Positions 1 to 10,337 of a DNA stretch of 64,000 nucleotides are shown piece by piece. Made by a program: the position numbers and the translations under genes. The stretch is from positions 2,852,001 through 2,916,000 of the forward strand of contig NZ_CP091036.1 in NCBI RefSeq assembly GCF_021535135.1, in the 5' to 3' direction. The stretch's first letter is position 1. Each line of letters starts with the position of its first letter. Origin of the DNA: Antarcticibacterium sp. 1MA-6-2 (GTDB taxonomy: Bacteria > Bacteroidota > Bacteroidia > Flavobacteriales > Flavobacteriaceae). The notes below the pieces were generated by a model. The model searched no databases. It saw only the letters and a list, made by a program, of their open reading frames with translations, and had not been told where the DNA came from.

Positions 1-836
1 CATTCCCTCGTCCTCCTTATAATCTCTTTTTGTACTAAGATTATAGCTGGCAAAGAAATTAAGCCAGTTATTTTTATAATACTGGCTAGTACCAACAAGA
101 TATTTGGGTACAACCCCAATGGCATAAGTTGCATTTAAGCTTCCTTTGTAGCCAATAGATGGATTTGTGCTGGTTTGTATATTTAGAATAGCTCCACCTT
201 CTGCGTCATATTTCGCTGGAGGATTGGTAATAACTTCAATAGATCGCACATTTTCTGCGGAGTAACCTTCCAGTAACTGCTGCAGTTCCTGGCTGGTAAG
301 ATATACACGCCTGTCGTTGATGTAAACTACCGCTAAGTAAGTTCTTCACCAGCAACTGCCCCTGGCTTTCAATTACACCCGGGGTGCGTTTAAGGATTTC
401 ATACGTATTCCCTGTGGAAAGAATAGAATTTTCTACATTAAATACCAGCAAGTCTATGCTCCTGCTTACAGTAGGTCTTTTTCCCGTTACCGTGACCTCC
501 TCCAGTGCTCCTGCGTCCTCATTTAAGGTAATCTGGTCAAGATCCATGTCGCTTCTCACTTCCACTTTTTGAAGATATCTTTCAAAACCCACAAAACTCA
601 CGGCGAGGACATACTCGTCACTAAGCTATATCCTCAAAAAGATAGTTCCCATCCTCATCAGAAACCACACCCCTGTAAACGGTGACAGTATCATTTTTAA
701 ACAAAACCACATTTGCAAATGCTACCGGGTTTTGGTTGTTATCCTGTAAATTGCCCTTTAGGGTATGTTGTGAATAGGAAGAGAAGGAGCCCGATAATAC
801 TATCAGTATGAAACAACTGAAGGAGAAATTCTTCAT
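1..836 (-). CDS. Outer-membrane beta-barrel (TonB-dependent receptor-like) protein, 3' end outside window, two frame breaks
   Basis: The start codon is at 836 and the gene runs off the left edge. The protein opens with a signal peptide ending near SSYSQ, then a carboxypeptidase-regulatory-like beta-sandwich (QHTLKGNLQDNNQNPVAFAN region) and a plug-like segment with an LEEVTVTGKRP motif. It continues with a VVYINDRRVYLTSQELQQLL segment and an EVITNPPAKYDAEGG segment, the pattern of the outer-membrane beta-barrel family related to TonB-dependent receptors. It probably sits in the outer membrane; the substrate is unknown. The frame is broken at about 620-626 and 332-338. Changing each to CTGG (GCTGGT and ACTGGC on the coding strand) gives one continuous protein to the window edge. 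It lies 140 bp downstream of the NagZ fusion on the same strand, so co-transcription is possible. The family is clear; the ligand is not. Confidence 0.8.
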
Positions 837-976
837 TCTTAATGATGAGTAAATATTTCTAAAATATGTAGGGCTGAGACAAATATACTATTTCTTTAAA
901 AACATAAAAGTTATTCTGAATAAAGTTGAAAAAAACCTTAAGGAAGTGCATTTTTACCTGAAGAAACCTCTTTCTT

Positions 977-3900
977 TTAATGGTTCTGCTCCATCGAATC
1001 GTAAAGCGCCTGCTGGATTTTGGTGCGGGTATTTAGCTGGTATAACCTGGTATTTTCCCTGGTTGGCAACACCCGGTTAGATAGAAAAACATACAAAAGT
1101 TTGGTTTCAGGATCCATCCATACCATAGTTCCCGTAAAGCCTGTATGACCATAGCTTAAAGCTGAAGCCCCGGGAGCAGCATTACTGTCAACAGTTCTTT
1201 CTCCAAAAGCTAGCTTGTCAAATCCCAGGCCGCGTCGATTCTTATTTTCCGGAAACTGGTAGCGGGTAAATTCTTCCACGGTTGCTTCAGAAATGTATCT
1301 TTTGCCAGCATAGCTGCCTTTGTTGAGATACATCTGCATCAATTTTGCAAGATCATTGGCATTAGAAAATAATCCCGCATTGGCTGAAATTCCGTTCATC
1401 ATAATAGCACCTTCGTCATGAACTACTCCGTGAATAGGACTGTTCCTGAATAAAAAATCATGTTCTGTAGGCGTTATATCACTCAGCATGAACTTCTCAA
1501 GCGGGCGGTAAGTAAGGGAATTAGCACCAAGAGGCCCGTAAAATTCCTCATCCAGATATTCAGTATAATTCTCTCCTGAAAGTTTTTCCACGATTTCCGG
1601 AAGCAGATAAAAGGTGAGGCCCGAATAAAGATATTTCTTTTGCTCACTCACTAAGTGATTTTTTTATTTCTCTATAGATCTTCTTTTTGTAGTTCCTGTG
1701 CAACCACATATCTTCCGCCACTTTTATAGGGTACCTTGCGGAAGAGTCCTTCTTAAAAGTATTCCATTTGTAACTGCCGTTCCTGCGGATGGTGTTCCTC
1801 CAGTAAGGGATCCATGCCTGGAATCCTGCCTGATGAGCCAGAATTTCCCGGAAGGATATTCCTGATTTATTGGATCTTCTGAATTTTGGCAGATAAGTAT
1901 CTATTCCTGCTTCCAGATCAAATTTTCCCTCATCTCTTAACTTCATAAGGGCAGGAAGTGCTGAAGTAACTTTTGTAATGGAGGCCAGATCATAAAGATC
2001 TGTGAGTTTGACTTTTATAGTATCGGTATAACTGTGGTGGCCGTAGGCTTTATGAAAAATAACTTTCTGATCCTTCGCCACGAGCACCTGTCCTCCCGGA
2101 ATTGCCCTTGCGTTTATTGCTTCCTGCATCAACGAATTTATCTTCGTACCGAGTATTTTTGAATCCATTCCTGCTTCTTCAGGAAGGGTATATTTGAATC
2201 TTAGTCCGCCTTCAAGTTCCAGTCCAGCTCCTGCTTTAAATTTTTCACCTACAGTTACAGGAAGTTTTCCGTTTGCACCAACCCCACCAAAGATGAGTTG
2301 CGCTGCAAGATCTTCAGAATTAAGATTATCCTGATAGGTAAGGATTAGCCCCGGTGCGGCTTCTATTTCATCAATTTGATTGAGCAGATAAGGATTCTTA
2401 AAAAAGGCAATTATTGTATTTTCTTTTGCTGAAAGTTCTTTCAGAAGAGATAAAGCTAAGTCCTGCCAGGTTGAGATTATTCCGCGGATATTTGCTCGAA
2501 TCGTGAACTCCCGCAATCACCATATTGTAAGGCTGAAGCAAAGCTCTTATGCTATCCACCTCTTCTTCTGAAGCTTCAAACGGAAGATTAAAATTCGCAG
2601 TACCCGCATATAAACCTACAGATCTCTGGAAAGTGGTTTCTTCTTCCTTTCCGAAAGAAAGGCTTGCAATAGAATGTTTATTTAATTCTTTAACAGGCAG
2701 AATATCTCCTTCATTTTTTAAGACTGTTAAAGAGGCTTCAGTAAGCTTTCGGTTCATCAAAGCTACTTCGGGAGAATTGAGTTCTTCGATGATATTATAT
2801 AAAGGAGTCGGTTTATAGTTATCCAGCCCCACCCACTGTTTCACCGCCAGAATCTTTCTGGCTCTCCTGTCAATTTCGGCCTGGGAAATCAATCCTGCGT
2901 TTATGGCTTTTCTTATTTCTTCAATGGCTTTGGGAACATCTTCCGTAAATTCGAGAAGATCATTTCCTGCTAAAAGCGCATCTTTATCGACAATTCCGGG
3001 AGTATTTCCTTCGGTCACTCCTTTCATATTCATAGCATCAGTCACCACGAGTCCTTTAAATTTCAGTTTCTTTTTAAGTAGATCTGTAATGGTAGGATAG
3101 GAAAGCGTGGAAGGAACGCCAGTAGAATCCAGGGAGGGAATATTGAGATGCGCAACCATGACCCCACTTGCCCCTGCCTTTAGCAACTCCTTAAAAGGAT
3201 AAAGCTCCAGAGAATCAAGACGGCCAAAAGAATGGTTTATTTGCGGCAGGGAATAATGAGAATCAACATCAGTATCCCCATGCCCGGGAAAATGCTTTGC
3301 TGTAGTTAAAACATTTTCTCCCTGGGAGCCTTTTACATAAGCCACCCCTTTTTTTGCTACATTATATTTATCTTCTCCAAAAGAACGATAATTAATCACA
3401 GGATTCCCTGCATTGTTATTGACGTCAACCATAAGCGCAAAATTCATATGCAGTCCAACCCTTTTTACATCCCGGGCGATTTGTGCTCCCATATTGTAGA
3501 TCAGGCTATCATCTTTAACAGCTCCCAGCGCCATTTGGAATGGAAAACTAACGGTACTGTCCAGTCGCATTCCCACTCCCCATTCTGCATCTATTGCTCC
3601 CAGAAGAGGAACTTTGGAAGCGGCCTGATATTCATTCATCAATTTCACCTGCCTTACCGGGTCTCCCTGGAAAAAAAGTACTCCCCCAACTTTTTGTTCT
3701 TTAATAAGTTTCAGGGTTTCCTCCTTATGCTTTTCGTCCCGGTTAGAGTATGCAGCAATCATAATAAGTTGTGCAACACGTTCATCGGGAGATAAGGTAG
3801 ACATAATGGAATCTACCCATTTGCTGTTTTCATATTTAAGAAATTCCGGAGCCACCCCTTCGGCTTCCTGGGCAGAAAGATTGTTGCTGAATAAGCATCC

Positions 3901-3987
3901 GGCAAAAATCATTAGCATTAAAATACGGGAATTGGAAAAGATAGTTTTGAAGAACCTGAGAAAGTTGATAAGCATATATTTTGACAT
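977..3987 (-). CDS. nagZ: NagZ-type GH3 beta-N-acetylhexosaminidase fused to a serine beta-lactamase/esterase domain (two frame breaks)
   Basis: The restored protein is 1002 residues. A signal peptide ends near LSAQ (residue 40), so it is exported. Residues about 60-400 form a GH3 domain with KHFPGHGDTDVDSH at 231-244 (the His244 dyad typical of NagZ) and the nucleophile Asp317 in VVTDAMN. A GH3 C-terminal domain follows to about 600. From about 610 there is a class C beta-lactamase-like serine hydrolase with SITK at 669-672, Tyr787-Ser-Gly and His947-Thr-Gly. NagZ removes GlcNAc from muropeptides. The second domain resembles the family of Bacillus AmiE, which splits MurNAc from L-Ala, so the fusion may do two successive steps; that is inference. 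The frame breaks are at 2455-2461 and 1650-1656, both repairable to ACTGGY. It is divergent from the amidase gene at 4108. Confidence 0.9.
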
Positions 3988-4107
3988 CTGTTAACCTGCA
4001 GGGAATTTAAGTCTTTTTTTCTACTTTTAAGTCGGCAGGAATAGAGCTATTAGAATTTGTTCCTGTTAATTACCTTATAAAAGAAAGGTTCATCAACAAA
4101 CACACCT

Positions 4108-5037
4108 ATGAGATACTACTTCAGGACATTTGCCTTTGCGTTCATTACTCTTACAATTATTTCCTGCGGAAGCAATCCTTACTCTAAAACCAATAAAATG
4201 CACAGGGAGCAGTCTAAAGAACTGACAAAGCAGCTTAATATTTTTCCTCCTGAAAGATCCCCGGAAGAAGCTCTTCTTCCTTACGGAGAAGATTGGGTAG
4301 GAACTACCAATTTTAGCTTGCGCAAGCCTAATTTCGTCATCCTGCATCACACGGCCCAGGATTCACTAGAGCAGACGCTATCCACTTTTACACTAACCAG
4401 AACCCAGGTGAGTTCCCATTACGTGATTGGCAAAAACGGAAAGATCTATCATATGCTCAACGACTATTACCGGGCCTGGCACGCAGGGGCAGGAAAATGG
4501 GGAAATAATACTGATCTTAATTCTACTTCCCTGGGAATAGAACTGGACAACAATGGAGTGGAACCATTCTCTCCGGTTCAAATTGAAAGTTTATTGCAGT
4601 TGCTGAAGGTGTTGAAAGAAAAATACAATATTCCCGCAGCTAATTTTATAGGCCATTCAGATATTGCTCCGGCCCGAAAAGTGGATCCCAATATCTTTTT
4701 TCCCTGGAAACTTCTAGCTGAAGAAGGCTTCGGACTGTGGTATGACGAGGATATTTTTGAAACCGCAGCAGGAATTGAAGAACAAATGAATTCTATTCCC
4801 GTTCCTGCCGAAGACAGTGCAGAGACTGTTGACAGTACTCAAACCTTCATACTAGGGCAGGAAAAAATACTGGACGTAGAACCGGAGGTGGCATTGAGGA
4901 TCATTGGTTATGATACCAGCAATCTTTCAGCAGCCATTCAGGCATTTAAACTGCATTTTGTACAGGGAGAGATCACCCCGGAACTAACGGAAAGAGATCT
5001 CATGATCCTGAATAACCTCTACCGCAAATACCTTTAA
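4108..5037 (+). CDS. N-acetylmuramoyl-L-alanine amidase lipoprotein (Amidase_2 family)
   Basis: The protein has 309 residues. The N-terminus is a lipoprotein signal with Cys20 in TIISCGS, so it is likely membrane-anchored. The Amidase_2 fold shows ILHHTAQ (His80/His81) and GHSDIAPARKVDPN (His183, Lys191, Asp193), the zinc ligands and catalytic region of AmpD-type amidases. It should cleave the bond between MurNAc and L-Ala in peptidoglycan or muropeptides. After the catalytic domain there is an acidic linker and a C-terminal helical segment (about 260-309) that looks like the small peptidoglycan-binding tail seen in related lipoproteins. It is transcribed divergently from the NagZ fusion, with 120 bp between the starts. 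Its stop codon touches the stop of the NlpC/P60 gene on the other strand. Confidence 0.9.
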   Translation: MRYYFRTFAFAFITLTIISCGSNPYSKTNKMHREQSKELTKQLNIFPPERSPEEALLPYGEDWVGTTNFSLRKPNFVILHHTAQDSLEQTLSTFTLTRTQVSSHYVIGKNGKIYHMLNDYYRAWHAGAGKWGNNTDLNSTSLGIELDNNGVEPFSPVQIESLLQLLKVLKEKYNIPAANFIGHSDIAPARKVDPNIFFPWKLLAEEGFGLWYDEDIFETAAGIEEQMNSIPVPAEDSAETVDSTQTFILGQEKILDVEPEVALRIIGYDTSNLSAAIQAFKLHFVQGEITPELTERDLMILNNLYRKYL

Positions 5038-6270
5038 CTATCCTTTAATTTCTTCAGCCTTTTCTGCGGCAGGTTCGTTGAAGATGTCATTTTTCTTAAG
5101 GTAGATAAGCCTGTCGTGAACTTCCCCGGCAACACGCTTGGAACGCAAATATCTGTTGTAGTTATACTCGTCAAAATCCTCTGCCTTTTGATCCATGTTA
5201 CTAATGTGGACATCTCCCATAGAATGGATAAATTTATTATCTCCAATCCACATTCCAACGTGAATCACCCTTTCTGAAGTTGAATCAGTCGCAGGACGGC
5301 CAAAGAACAAAAGGTCTCCCGGAATAAGATTTTCAAAATTACGGGTGGAGTCTACCTGTTCTCCTGTTGCTATTTGTTGAGATGCATCCCTTGGAATAAT
5401 TAACCCATTGAGAAAAAATACTGTTTTGGTATAACCGCTGCAGTCCACTCCTTTAGAGGAAGTACCTCCCCATAAGTAAGGTAATCCCATTAGATCTTTG
5501 GAGGTATCCACTAGACTTTCTCCATTTAGTTCAACATTCTCCAGCCATTCGTCGTAAGGCTTTGCATTCTGCTTTTCTACAAAGGCAACACGACCGTCAG
5601 GATATTTGATTTGGTAAAAATTATTCTGCTCTCCCTGAAGCTCAAAAATATTCCCTGCAACAACATCAGAAATTCTTTCAGAATCCCTGTTTGCCTCTTT
5701 ATATGAAAATCCGAATGGCTCCAGGTAGATCAGTTTTTCAGCAGCTTTCCAATTTTTATATTCTGAATCGGAAAGAAGTTCAACTCCGCCGGAATCCACC
5801 CAGGCCAGGTAATCATCGGGGGTTTGAATTAAATACCAATTGTCACTCTTTTTGTATACGTTCACCTAAGCATTCCTAAAGTTGCCTGAGTTACAAGTTC
5901 AGATGAATGTCCAGGTTCTCCTCTAAGATTGGCTACAGAAATTTTTACAACTGCCTTTGAGATTTCCCTTACATCTTCAGAAGGTAAAACAAGAATGCTA
6001 TCAGTAAAAGAAATTTCTTTTTTCTTTAGCCTTGCTCTAAGGCTGTCTACCGCGGCAGGAAGATTTGATTCCCCACGTAAAAAGACCTCTTCTCCTTTTT
6101 CTTCAGCTTCCACGTTGAACATCGCTACCCTGCGATCAGGCGCAAATTCATTGGAAACCTCAGCAATCACATCCTGTGCCTGCAGGAAAGATTCATTTTC
6201 CTTTTCCTTGTTCTCACAGCTAAGCTATTACCAGCGTGCTAAGAGTTAAAAAAACGAGCTTCTTTATCAT
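5038..6270 (-). CDS. SH3-NlpC/P60 peptidoglycan endopeptidase lipoprotein (two frame breaks)
   Basis: The restored protein is 409 residues, starting at 6270. Repairing 6219-6225 to GCTGGC on the coding strand recreates a lipobox (VIAGC), direct support for the repair. Repairing 5864-5871 to GCTGGT joins a bacterial SH3 domain (VANLRGEPGHSSEL onward) to the rest. A second SH3-like segment is near residues 180-240. The C-terminal NlpC/P60 domain carries GVDCSGYTK (catalytic Cys about 276), His about 336 in VIHVGMWIG and a downstream polar residue in FIHSMGDVHI. The architecture matches YkfC-type gamma-D-Glu-diamino-acid endopeptidases that trim muropeptide stems. The L-Ala-D/L-Glu epimerase lies just upstream on the same strand, the expected metabolic partner. 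The stop abuts the convergent amidase stop. Confidence 0.88.
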
Positions 6271-6280
6271 AATGTTAGTA

Positions 6281-7300
6281 TTAATTTTTTATCAGTCTTA
6301 CTCCGGTGCCGTTTTCATTTGGCAGGATAGCTTTTCCTTCTACTAGTTTTACACCTTCGGCTATGTCATTTTTTAAAAGCAGGGCCCCGTCCATATCTAC
6401 ATAATCCAACAACGGCAACAATTGGGCAATAGCCGAAATTCCTACTGTTGATTCCATCATACAGCCTACCATGGTTTTCATTCCTTTTTGTGAGGCTTCT
6501 TTGATCATCCGGCGGGCGGGAGTCAAACCGCCACACTTGGTAAGTTTGATGTTGATCCCATGAAAATACCCCTCACATCTTGCTACATCGCTTTCTTTTA
6601 TACAACTTTCGTCAGCAATTAAAGGTAAGGCTGAATGTTTATAGACTTCCTTGATCCCCTCCCAGTCATCTTTAGGAAGTGGTTGTTCCAGGAATTCCAC
6701 ATTTAAGTCCTTCAGAATTTTTGAGTTCTCTATGGCTTCCTCTACAGTCCATCCTGCGTTTGCATCAACTCTAAAAGGGGCATCTGTATGTTTCCTAAGT
6801 TCCCTTACAATGGCAACATCATCATCTGTTCCCAATTTGATCTTGTAGAGTGGCCAGGGGAAGTCCTTCAACTTTTGAACCATTTTCTCTACTGTGTCAA
6901 TACCGATTGTGTAATTAGTCAAAGGCATTTTTTCAGGATCCAATTTCCATAACCTGTAAAGCGGAAGTCCTTTCTTCTTACCAAACAAATCGTTAGCGGC
7001 TATATCAAGCGCGCATTGGGCGAAAGAATTATCTTTTAAATATATGTTTGTAATGTCCCAAAGTTCTTCGGGAGGAAGATTAATGTTTTCTTTGATAAGT
7101 GGTTCCAGCTGCTTTAAATCAGAAATCATTTTTTCAACTGTTATTCCATAATAGAAAACAGCTGCCGCTTCGCCATATCCTGAATAGCCCTGATCGTTCA
7201 ATTCCACGATCAGGCTGGGCTGGAAATCTCTTGAGCCATGGCTAATTGTAAAGGTGTTCCTTAGTTCAAGATCAAAGCTATGATAAGTGATTTCCATCAA
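6281..7300 (-). CDS. L-Ala-D/L-Glu (dipeptide) epimerase, enolase superfamily
   Basis: The protein has 339 residues and is cytoplasmic. It has the enolase-superfamily layout: capping domain to about residue 120, then a barrel with the KIK pair at 153-155, metal ligands Asp179 (VDANAGW), Glu205 (EQPLP) and Asp230 (ADES), and the second acid/base Lys252/Lys255 in IKLTKCGG. A MDGALLL motif near the C-terminus is typical of the YcjG/YkfB group. These enzymes convert the L-Ala-D-Glu dipeptide from peptidoglycan to L-Ala-L-Glu so that peptidases can split it. It lies 11 bp upstream of the NlpC/P60 gene on the same strand, consistent with an operon that makes and then epimerises the dipeptide. Confidence 0.9.
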   Translation of the reverse strand: MMEITYHSFDLELRNTFTISHGSRDFQPSLIVELNDQGYSGYGEAAAVFYYGITVEKMISDLKQLEPLIKENINLPPEELWDITNIYLKDNSFAQCALDIAANDLFGKKKGLPLYRLWKLDPEKMPLTNYTIGIDTVEKMVQKLKDFPWPLYKIKLGTDDDVAIVRELRKHTDAPFRVDANAGWTVEEAIENSKILKDLNVEFLEQPLPKDDWEGIKEVYKHSALPLIADESCIKESDVARCEGYFHGINIKLTKCGGLTPARRMIKEASQKGMKTMVGCMMESTVGISAIAQLLPLLDYVDMDGALLLKNDIAEGVKLVEGKAILPNENGTGVRLIKN

Positions 7301-7333
7301 CTGCTTATTTATATTAATAGTAAATATAACTAT

Positions 7334-9004
7334 TTAAAGGTCTTTGGGTGAAACCTCTATTTCATTGAAACTACTTTGATTCCCTGTTCTGTCTACCGCG
7401 GTCACTCCAACATGAGTAAGAGGAGTTTTGCCGTTTGATAAACGGTTAAGTTCTGTATTACGTTCATTTCGATTAAGAATTTTATAATTCCAGACGTCAT
7501 TGTACTTATAGTAAACCACCCACTTAAAGGCTTCGCCTTCCGGCAGATGCCAGTTTAAGTTAACCTTATTATCAACAATCTCCATATTAACCTTTGGAGC
7601 AGCAGGAAGAATTGGGTTTATCCAGGGGCTTTCAGGCACCAAAGCCTGGGTTTTATAGGGTCCATCAACGATTCCTTTTGAGATATTGGGATACTTCAAA
7701 AGAGGTCCTATGCTCCAGTGAATAGTTCCCTTACTATCCGGCACCATTCCCCGGGTGAGCATTATCTGGTTTACTGTTTCATCAAGATTTAATGCATCCC
7801 CTCCAAAATCAATATTTATCCCGGGCCAAAGATGGCGTCGATGATGATTTTCACTTTCCCACCAGCCAAGAAGCACAGGAAAACTCTGCTTTGTCTGATT
7901 TATCTTCCAGTATAACTGCGGGGAATAGTAATCTATCCAGCCTTCGTTTAACCACAATTTTGCATCGGCATATAATTCAGCAAACTGGTCCATTCCGGCT
8001 ATAGATTTGGGATATCCCGGTCTGTAAATTCCGAAGGGACTAATCCCAAATTTCACTTTGGGTTTTACGGCTTTAATTTCTTTATAGATCCGCTCCACAA
8101 ACTTGTTTACCCCATCCCTTCTCCAGTCATCTTTAGTAAGTTTTCCACCTTCCTTTAAATAAGCAGCATAACTCGCAGCATCGGGAAAGTCGGCTCCTTT
8201 ATTATAGGAAGCATATGGATAAAAATAATCATCAAAATGAACTCCGTCGATGTCGTACCGGTTTACTATGTCCATTACAACTGCAGCAGTATGATCCTGG
8301 GTTCCCTTTTTAGAAGGGTCCAGCCAGTACATCCCGTTTTTGAGTGCCACTACAAGTTCCGGATGAGTTTTCACAATTGAAGCAGGTGTTATTGGACCAT
8401 AGGTGGAATGGTGAGCGCGGTAAGGATTCAGCCAAACGTGAAGCTCCAGGCCACGGTCATGAGCCGCCTCGATCCAAAATTGTAACGGATCATAATAAGG
8501 CTCCGGTGCTTTCCCCTGAGTTCCGGTAAGGAAAAAAGACCAGGATTCGAGATTGCTTTCATAAAGAGCATCGGCCTGTGGTCTTACCTGGAAAATAGCT
8601 GCATTATAATTGTGCTTCTGAAGAAAATCCAGAAGGGCGATAGCTTCTTTTTGTTGTTCCGCGACTGAAAGTCCTGATTTGCTCGGCCAGTTGATATTTG
8701 CTACGGTTGCAATCCACGCTGCACGAAATTCTCTCATTACGTGCGGCGACTTTTTTACTATCTGCACCGCAGGAGTTTCTTCTTCTTCAATAGCCTCTTC
8801 CAGTATTTCTACCGGAGCAGGCTCCTCTATCACAGAAGGCACAGGTTTCTCGGCCTTTGCAGGAACTTCAACAGGAGCAGGTTTAGGTTTTCGTGGAACA
8901 GACTTAGATGAGGAACATCCACTTAATACAAGTGTGATAGCGATGAAAAGGGTGATATATAATCTGGGGTGCAACATGGGGTAAAGTAAAATTTTAATTT
9001 TCAC
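7334..9004 (-). CDS. Family 10-like glycosylhydrolase lipoprotein (DigH/YngK, GHL10 group)
   Basis: The protein has 556 residues if it starts at 9004; Met10 (8977) is an equally good start and places the lipobox Cys (LVLSGC) at a usual distance. A Pro/Glu-rich linker covers about residues 35-85. The GHL10 TIM-barrel domain covers about 90-430, with the family's REFRAAWIATVANINWP opening, HVWLNPYRAH, VHFDDYFYPY and ISPFGIYRPG segments. A C-terminal fibronectin-like domain covers about 465-556. E. coli DigH of this family cleaves glycan strands stripped of stem peptides, and the neighbouring amidase and endopeptidase would produce such strands, so the same role is likely here (inference). It is probably the first gene of the 9004-5038 operon. 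Confidence 0.85.
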   Translation of the reverse strand: MKIKILLYPMLHPRLYITLFIAITLVLSGCSSSKSVPRKPKPAPVEVPAKAEKPVPSVIEEPAPVEILEEAIEEEETPAVQIVKKSPHVMREFRAAWIATVANINWPSKSGLSVAEQQKEAIALLDFLQKHNYNAAIFQVRPQADALYESNLESWSFFLTGTQGKAPEPYYDPLQFWIEAAHDRGLELHVWLNPYRAHHSTYGPITPASIVKTHPELVVALKNGMYWLDPSKKGTQDHTAAVVMDIVNRYDIDGVHFDDYFYPYASYNKGADFPDAASYAAYLKEGGKLTKDDWRRDGVNKFVERIYKEIKAVKPKVKFGISPFGIYRPGYPKSIAGMDQFAELYADAKLWLNEGWIDYYSPQLYWKINQTKQSFPVLLGWWESENHHRRHLWPGINIDFGGDALNLDETVNQIMLTRGMVPDSKGTIHWSIGPLLKYPNISKGIVDGPYKTQALVPESPWINPILPAAPKVNMEIVDNKVNLNWHLPEGEAFKWVVYYKYNDVWNYKILNRNERNTELNRLSNGKTPLTHVGVTAVDRTGNQSSFNEIEVSPKDL

Positions 9005-9182
9005 AAAGTTATATGGATGAACGATTCAGAAAAGGAAATAGTGAAGAAATAATCAAGATTATTTTATCTGCTTTTAATTCCGGCAGGAGCAGGTGAAATG
9101 GGAAATAATTTCTATATTTCTGTAAGAATATGATTACTGCTCAGTTTTTTAATTCTAAAGCCTTTCCGGAAGAATTCCACTT

Positions 9183-10337
9183 ATGAAAAAAATTGTCATA
9201 GCCTCTGATTCGTTCAAAGGATCGGTAACCTCAATGGAAGTAGCCGATGCAGCCGAGACAGCGATTAAAAGAATATTTCCCGGGTGTGAAGTGGTAAAAA
9301 CAGCGGTGGCAGATGGCGGGGAAGGCACTATAGAGGCTTTGGTAGGTTCCTTAAACGGCACAATTATAAACTGCACAATTAAGGGTCCTTTAATGGAGCC
9401 AGTAACTGCGCACTACGGAATCCTTGGAGATAACACCACTGCGGTAATAGAAATGGCCTCGGCAAGCGGCTTAACTTTAATTCCGGAAGAACAAAGAAAT
9501 CCACTCCTTACCTCTACATTCGGAACAGGAGAACTAATTAAAGATGCGCTTGAGCGCGGCTGCCGAAAATTTCTGATTGGTATAGGTGGTAGTGCCACAA
9601 ATGATGCAGGTACAGGAATGTTGCAGGCACTGGGCTTCAAATTTTTGAATAAAGAAAACAGAGAATTAAAAAACGGCGGTCAGATATTGAAAAATATTTC
9701 AGCCATTGACCGTTCCGAAGTTATACCTGAAGTCTTTAATTCCAATTTTACTATTGCTTGTGATGTAGAAAACCCCCTCACAGGACCAAATGGAGCGGCT
9801 CACGTGTATGCAAAACAAAAAGGAGCTGATGATGAAATGATCGCCGTTTTGGAAGAGGGAATGAAACATTTTGCACAGGTAATAGCAGAAAGAGAAGGTA
9901 AGGATATTGAAAAAGTTCCGGGAGCTTAGGTGCGGCCGGAGGACTTGGAGGAGGATTCCTTGCATTCTTAAATGCGGAACTTAAACCCGGAGTAGAAATG
10001 GTGCTTGATATTATCAACTTCAACAAACTCATAAAAAATGCTGACCTGGTTATCACTAAGCGAAGGAAAAATGGATAAGCAAACAGGAATGGGAAAAGCC
10101 CCGGGAGGAGTACTAAAAGCTGCCGGAAAACAAGATATTCCCGTTATAGCTATTGGAGGTTATGTTGAAGAGGTTTCAGAATTAAATGCGATGGGATTTC
10201 TTGCTGTACTTCCTATACTTCCGTTTCCTGCCACTCTGGAACAGGCGATGCAGAAAGAATTTACCAGCAACAACATAACCCGAACCCTTGAACAACAGCT
10301 TAGGGTAATACATTACTTTAACTCCCAAAACATATGA
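9183..10337 (+). CDS. Glycerate kinase, GlxK/GarK family (two frame breaks)
   Basis: The restored protein is 383 residues, normal for this family. The N-terminus KKIVIASDSFKGS is the family signature. It continues through GGEGT and GIGGSATNDAGTGMLQALG to a C-terminal GEGKMDKQT segment. The frame is broken at 9924-9931, where GCTGGT now reads GCTTAGGT and an AAGGLGGG run is recovered after repair. It is broken again at 10055-10061, where ACTGGC is inferred and gives VITGEGK. It should phosphorylate D-glycerate. The stop overlaps the start of the GntP permease by four bases, so the two are translationally coupled and probably handle the same small acid. Why this pair sits between murein genes is unclear. 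Confidence 0.85.

Noticed and set aside
236..601. Separate small proteins at the pieces of broken genes
   Set aside because: Each piece continues the domain of its neighbour in another frame; the whole gene length becomes a multiple of three after repair, so they are fragments of one gene.
977..3987. An acquired antibiotic-resistance beta-lactamase
   Set aside because: The serine-hydrolase domain is fused to NagZ inside a murein gene cluster, with no mobile element; a role on muropeptides is more likely than resistance.
8679..8984. Open frames on the strand opposite to real genes (here and many elsewhere, such as 10618-10863 and 14261-14578)
   Set aside because: They mirror well-supported coding sequences, show no protein family and have repetitive low-complexity composition.
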